DNA from: Polaribacter tangerinus
GTDB lineage: Bacteria; Bacteroidota; Bacteroidia; Flavobacteriales; Flavobacteriaceae
Length of the DNA: 64,000 nt
Assembly (NCBI RefSeq): GCF_038024095.1
Contig: NZ_CP150668.1
Location: 1,860,001-1,924,000, forward strand
Direction of reading: 5' to 3'
Shown: one piece after another, positions 61,567-64,000 of the stretch
Numbering within the stretch: the stretch's first letter is position 1
Layout: every line of letters starts with the position of its first letter
Program-made: the position numbers and the translations under genes
The notes under the pieces: generated by a model
Database searches by the model: none
What the model was told of the DNA's origin: nothing
The model's input: only the letters and a program-made list of their open reading frames with translations

Positions 61567-62154
61567 CTATTTTAAAGAGTTAAGTCTAGTTACATATTTC
61601 CCAATTACATCAAATTCTAAGTTAACAAAATCACCAACCTCCATTTTACAAAATGAAGTGTTTTCAAGCGTGTAAGGAATTATAGCTACACTGAAAGAAC
61701 TTTTTTTAGAGTTTACCACTGTTAAACTTACCCCATTTACTGTTATAGACCCTTTTTCTATTGTGATGTTTTTATTCTTAGAAATATATGAAAAGGTAAA
61801 TAAAGTACTTCCGTTTTGGTCTTCTATACGTTCACATACTCCCGTTTCATCTACATGTCCCTGAACAATATGCCCATCCAAACGATCGCCCAATTTCATT
61901 CCTCGTTCTAAGTTGATACTATCTCCTAGCTTAAAACTTTTTAAAGTTGTTTTTTGAAGTGTTTCTTTAATTGCGGTTACAGTATATTCATCATTATTAA
62001 TAGCAACAACAGTTAAACAAACTCCGTTATGAGCAACACTTTGATCAATTTTAAGTTCATTGGTAAAATCAGATTTTACCGTAATATGAAGGTTTTCATT
62101 TTCTTTAACTAAATTTGTTATAATTCCTTGCGTTTCTATAATTCCTGTAAACAT
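61567..62154 (-). CDS. ribE: riboflavin synthase, alpha subunit
   Basis: 195 residues with the two lumazine-binding beta-barrel repeats of the family. The first starts MFTGIIETQGIITNL and the second is marked by LGDRLDGHIVQGHVDETGV; GVSLTVV-like and GVCLTVV segments close each repeat, and the C-terminus is helical. It converts two 6,7-dimethyl-8-ribityllumazine molecules into riboflavin. Divergent from pdxA. Confidence 0.95.
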   Translation of the reverse strand: MFTGIIETQGIITNLVKENENLHITVKSDFTNELKIDQSVAHNGVCLTVVAINNDEYTVTAIKETLQKTTLKSFKLGDSINLERGMKLGDRLDGHIVQGHVDETGVCERIEDQNGSTLFTFSYISKNKNITIEKGSITVNGVSLTVVNSKKSSFSVAIIPYTLENTSFCKMEVGDFVNLEFDVIGKYVTRLNSLK

Positions 62155-62170
62155 TTCTATAAATTTTGGT

Positions 62171-62195
62171 TACTTTTGTAGGGAAATCAAAAATA
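62171..62195. promoter_or_regulatory. divergent -7 elements of pdxA and ribE
   Basis: TACTTTTG (62171-62178, plus strand) precedes pdxA by 34 bp. TATTTTTG (62195-62188, minus strand) precedes the riboflavin synthase start by 33 bp. Both match TAnnTTTG. The two promoters therefore overlap head to head. Confidence 0.5.
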
Positions 62196-62212
62196 GTAAT
62201 TAAACAAAAGAT

Positions 62213-63250
62213 ATGGTTGGAAAATCTGATAAAATAATTGTTGGAATATCATTAGGAGATTTAAACGGAATTGGTATTGAAGTTATTTTAAAGACTTTTG
62301 AAGACAAAAGAATGTTAGATTTTTGTACTCCTGTACTTTTTGGAGCTACCAAAGTTATTTCTTATCATAAAAAGGCATTGGGTTTAGAAGTATCTGTTCA
62401 TGGAATTACAGAAGTAAGTCAAATTCACCCTACTAAAATTAATGTTTTAAACTGTTGGAAAGAAGAGGTGAATATAGAACTAGGTAAAGCCACTAAAGTT
62501 TCAGGAGAATATGCTGCAAAATCATTATCAGAAGCAGTTTCTCATTTAAAAGAACACAAAATAGATGTTTTAGTCACAGCGCCTATAAATAAAGAAACTA
62601 TACAGTCCGAAGAATTTAATTTTCCGGGACATACAGAGTATTTAGAAGCAAATTTAGAAGGAAAAAGCTTAATGATTCTTATGACCGATTCTTTAAAGAT
62701 AGGTCTTTTAACAGGTCACATTCCTGTATCAGAAGTTTCAAATGCTATTACACCTTCTTTAATAAAAGAAAAAGTAGCCACTTTGCATGCTACTTTAAAA
62801 AATGATTTTGCAATTTCGAAACCTAAAATTGCAGTTTTAGGTTTAAATCCTCATTGTGGAGATAACGGACTTATTGGTTCAGAAGATCAAGAAATAATTG
62901 CACCAACCATTGCAGAAATTAGAGATACAGGTATATTAGTTTTTGGTCCTTATGCAGCCGACGGCTTTTTTGGTTCTGAAACATACCTGCAATTCGATGC
63001 TGTATTGGCAACGTATCACGACCAAGGTTTGGCACCATTTAAAGCGTTATCTTTTGGTAATGGAGTAAATTTTACAGCAGGTTTAAGTGAAATTAGAACA
63101 TCACCAGATCATGGTACAGGTTTTGATATAGCAGGCAAAAACCTAGCAAATGCTACCTCTTTTAAAGAGGCTTTATTTACTGCAATTACTATTTTTAATA
63201 CAAGAAAAAGTTATAAAGAACTTTCAAAAAACCCTTTAGAAATAAAATAA
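62213..63250 (+). CDS. pdxA: 4-hydroxythreonine-4-phosphate dehydrogenase
   Basis: 345 residues of the PdxA family, which oxidises 4-phosphohydroxy-L-threonine in pyridoxal phosphate synthesis. The start VGISLGDLNGIGIEVI is typical, the metal-binding His residues lie in FPGHTEYLEANL, in LLTGHIPVSEVS and in ATYHDQGLAPFKAL, and LGLNPHCGDNGLIGSED and RTSPDHGTGFDIAGK are conserved blocks. Length is normal. Confidence 0.95.
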   Translation: MVGKSDKIIVGISLGDLNGIGIEVILKTFEDKRMLDFCTPVLFGATKVISYHKKALGLEVSVHGITEVSQIHPTKINVLNCWKEEVNIELGKATKVSGEYAAKSLSEAVSHLKEHKIDVLVTAPINKETIQSEEFNFPGHTEYLEANLEGKSLMILMTDSLKIGLLTGHIPVSEVSNAITPSLIKEKVATLHATLKNDFAISKPKIAVLGLNPHCGDNGLIGSEDQEIIAPTIAEIRDTGILVFGPYAADGFFGSETYLQFDAVLATYHDQGLAPFKALSFGNGVNFTAGLSEIRTSPDHGTGFDIAGKNLANATSFKEALFTAITIFNTRKSYKELSKNPLEIK

Positions 63251-63293
63251 ATTATTTTTTTAAAGAAAAAGAGTTAATCAATACAAAATTTTA

Positions 63294-63301
63294 TATCTTT
63301 G
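63294..63301 (+). promoter_or_regulatory. -7 element of the DUF177-rpmF operon
   Basis: TATCTTTG matches TAnnTTTG perfectly and lies 22 bp upstream of the ATG at 63324. Confidence 0.55.
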
Positions 63302-63323
63302 CACGCTCAATTGATGTTTGATA

Positions 63324-63866
63324 ATGAAAGACTTGAAAGAATTCAACATACCGTTTGTAGGATTAAAAGAAGGTAAGCATTTATTCGAATATAATATTGA
63401 TAATACGTTCTTTGAGATTTATAATTACAGTGAGTTTAACAATTCTAATGTACACGTTGCCTTAGAATTCGTTAAAAAAAGCACTTTGTTTGAACTTGTG
63501 TTTAAGGCCTCTGGTACTGTTAATGTACCTTGTGATGTTTCTAATGAAGATTTTGATTTAGAAATTAAATCAGAATTGCCATTATTGGTTAAATTTGGGC
63601 CAGAATACAATGATGAAAACGAAGAGATTTTAATATTACCTCACGAAGCTTATCAGTTTAGTGTAGCGCAGTTTATTTATGAAATGATTGTGCTAGCGGT
63701 GCCTTTTAAAAGAGTGCATCCAAAAGTTTTAGACGGCACTTTACAATCTGAAGCGTTAAATAAATTACAAGAACTTACAATAGTAAAAGAAACAACTGTT
63801 CAAAAAGAAGCAACAGACCCAAGGTGGGATAAATTAAAGAATTTAATAACAGACAAAAAGACATAA
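63324..63866 (+). CDS. DUF177 (YceD-like) protein
   Basis: 180 residues from the ATG at 63324; a TTG two codons earlier is an unlikely start. The pattern [20 protein letters not shown], then [20 protein letters not shown] and a final [10 protein letters not shown] is that of DUF177, the family almost always encoded just before rpmF and linked to 23S rRNA or ribosome assembly. It lies 2 bp from rpmF here. Confidence 0.9.
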   Translation: MKDLKEFNIPFVGLKEGKHLFEYNIDNTFFEIYNYSEFNNSNVHVALEFVKKSTLFELVFKASGTVNVPCDVSNEDFDLEIKSELPLLVKFGPEYNDENEEILILPHEAYQFSVAQFIYEMIVLAVPFKRVHPKVLDGTLQSEALNKLQELTIVKETTVQKEATDPRWDKLKNLITDKKT

Positions 63867-63868
63867 AA

Positions 63869-64000
63869 TGGCACATCCTAAGAGAAAAATATCCAAAACA
63901 AGAAGAGATAAAAGGAGAACACATTACAAAGCATCTGCACAACAGATTGCTACAGATCCAACAACTGGTGAGGCACACTTATATCACAGAGCTCACTGGC
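63869..64000 (+). CDS. rpmF: 50S ribosomal protein L32, partial
   Basis: The first 44 residues of L32, beginning [20 protein letters not shown], with the rest beyond the right edge. The basic N-terminus and the conserved order DUF177-rpmF make the call secure. Confidence 0.95.

Noticed and set aside
1..64000. CRISPR arrays, rRNA genes, insertion sequences with transposase, riboswitches
   Set aside because: No regularly spaced repeats, no rRNA-like stretches, no transposase ORF, and no conserved riboswitch core seen upstream of the riboflavin synthase or pdxA genes.

Overview
The window is AT-rich DNA from a marine member of the Flavobacteriaceae (Bacteroidota). This is supported by the -7 promoter elements of the form TAnnTTTG, a SusC/SusD pair, three large secreted proteins with type IX secretion (T9SS) C-terminal signals, a PID-CTERM-type small protein, an SDR-type threonine dehydrogenase, a CrtY-type lycopene cyclase and the DUF177-rpmF pair. 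Species cannot be fixed from the sequence alone.

Layout. 1-1.45 kb: edge of a membrane-protein gene, a small ORF and a tyrosine recombinase split by a -1 frameshift. 1.5-17.5 kb: ordinary chromosome: lycopene cyclase operon, thioredoxin-like protein, threonine dehydrogenase, two lipoproteins, recX, a tetR-tolC-adaptor-RND efflux operon, polyprenyl synthase, tRNA-Met(CAU), a multi-spanning membrane protein and a 5'(3')-deoxyribonucleotidase. 17.6-61.2 kb: a 44-kb polysaccharide utilization locus (PUL) for a sulfated, rhamnose-containing glycan. 61.3-64 kb: chromosome again (PID-CTERM small protein, riboflavin synthase, pdxA, DUF177, rpmF).

How the PUL works. The inner part (17.6-25.1 kb, minus strand) encodes L-rhamnose catabolism: fused rhamnulose-1-phosphate aldolase/dehydrogenase, rhamnose isomerase, FGGY kinase, FMN-dependent L-lactate dehydrogenase and an NCS1-like permease. 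A GntR regulator is divergent to it. The outer part holds seven sulfatases, a GH78 alpha-L-rhamnosidase, a GH78-related protein with an altered active-site motif, a GH71/99-like protein with a C-terminal CBM9-like module, a DUF1080 protein, a 1322-residue G8/beta-helix T9SS protein, a three-repeat T9SS protein, a LamG T9SS protein, and SusC/SusD for uptake. No polysaccharide lyase of a known ulvan family and no GH105/GH88 is visible. The target is therefore more likely a sulfated rhamnan or another rhamnose-rich algal or microbial glycan than ulvan.

Most striking observation. Ten copies of one 16-bp sequence, consensus CCnGnTAGnACAGGAY in the direction of the gene, each lie in front of a PUL transcription unit. 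Each copy ends 22 bp (once 23 bp) before a recognisable -7 element. The pattern defines a local regulon that covers the enzymes, SusC/SusD and the rhamnose catabolic operon. The binding protein is not proven. The GntR protein is the only regulator encoded inside the PUL.
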